From positions 4,593 to 10,366 of the forward strand of contig PKZC01000239.1 of NCBI GenBank assembly GCA_003132905.1: a stretch of DNA of 5,774 nucleotides, read 5' to 3'. A program made the position numbers and the translations under genes. Position 1 is the first letter of the stretch. Every line of letters begins with the position of its first letter. Shown here piece after piece: positions 5,594 through 5,774 of the stretch. Origin of the DNA: Bryobacterales bacterium. Its GTDB lineage: Bacteria; Acidobacteriota; Terriglobia; Bryobacterales; Bryobacteraceae. Under the pieces are notes generated by a model. The model did no database searches. It had not been told where the DNA came from and saw only the letters and a list, made by a program, of their open reading frames with translations.

Positions 5594-5774
5594 GCTGCAC
5601 CGCCATGAGCCGGTCCGGCGCGGGAGATTACCACGACTCCCCAAAGCTCCTTTAGAGATTCATGGTTCGGTCGGCCCACGATAGACCCAGGGTCTGTCCC
5701 TGCACCGGAGTGTGCCCAGCGAACATCGAAGCCGGGCACTTTTCCGCTGTAGCTCTGGAATCGGCGCATGGAAT
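5594..5774. other. Right-edge sequence with nothing recognisable
   Basis: A minus-strand frame (about 5560-5769, 69 codons) and several plus-strand frames are open, but none shows family resemblance, a good ribosome-binding site or a clear domain. A gene entering from the right edge cannot be excluded. Confidence 0.35.

Overview
The window looks like chromosomal DNA from an acidobacterium (Acidobacteriota, Terriglobia-like). The main clue is the gene running in from the left edge: its C-terminal part matches the acidobacterial VWFA-related protein family (TIGR03436-type). The moderately GC-rich coding sequence and the other gene types fit this, but species cannot be named from the sequence alone. 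The stretch looks like accessory or rearranged DNA. It carries a tRNA 3' fragment, a truncated second copy of a chemoreceptor tail, and a broken IS5-family transposase.

Layout from left to right. Positions 2-661 (+) are the C-terminal 219 residues of the VWFA-related protein. Positions 662-1053 hold no convincing gene and end in a markedly AT-rich stretch (about 985-1050). Positions 1054-1104 are the 3' part of a tRNA-Val(CAC), from the anticodon arm to the CCA end, with the 5' half missing. This is the usual form of an attachment-site scar left by a tRNA-targeting integrase. Positions 1105-1331 are non-coding. Positions 1341-1700 (-) are a 5'-truncated copy of the last 119 codons and stop of the chemoreceptor gene found further right.

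The core is a compact three-gene operon on the minus strand, read from right to left. It encodes a methyl-accepting chemotaxis protein (5196-3517), an outer-membrane beta-barrel porin (3485-2253), and a small periplasmic PstS/PBP-like substrate-binding protein (2222-1800). The gaps are only 31 and 30 nt, and the two downstream genes have good Shine-Dalgarno sequences. A reasonable working model is that the porin admits a small solute, the binding protein captures it in the periplasm, and the chemoreceptor reports it to the flagellar or twitching machinery. The ligand cannot be read from the sequence. Phosphate or another oxyanion is suggested only by the binding-protein family.

The porin and binding-protein genes lie between two direct repeats of 369 bp with 11 mismatches (about 97% identity): 1332-1700 and 3508-3876. 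Homologous recombination between them would remove or amplify exactly the 2176-bp porin/binding-protein segment while keeping the chemoreceptor reading frame whole. Right of the operon, 5337-5507 (+) is the C-terminal piece of an IS5-family transposase. Beyond it is a region with strong inverted repeats that may be the end of another insertion element. The last ~180 bases contain nothing I can recognise.
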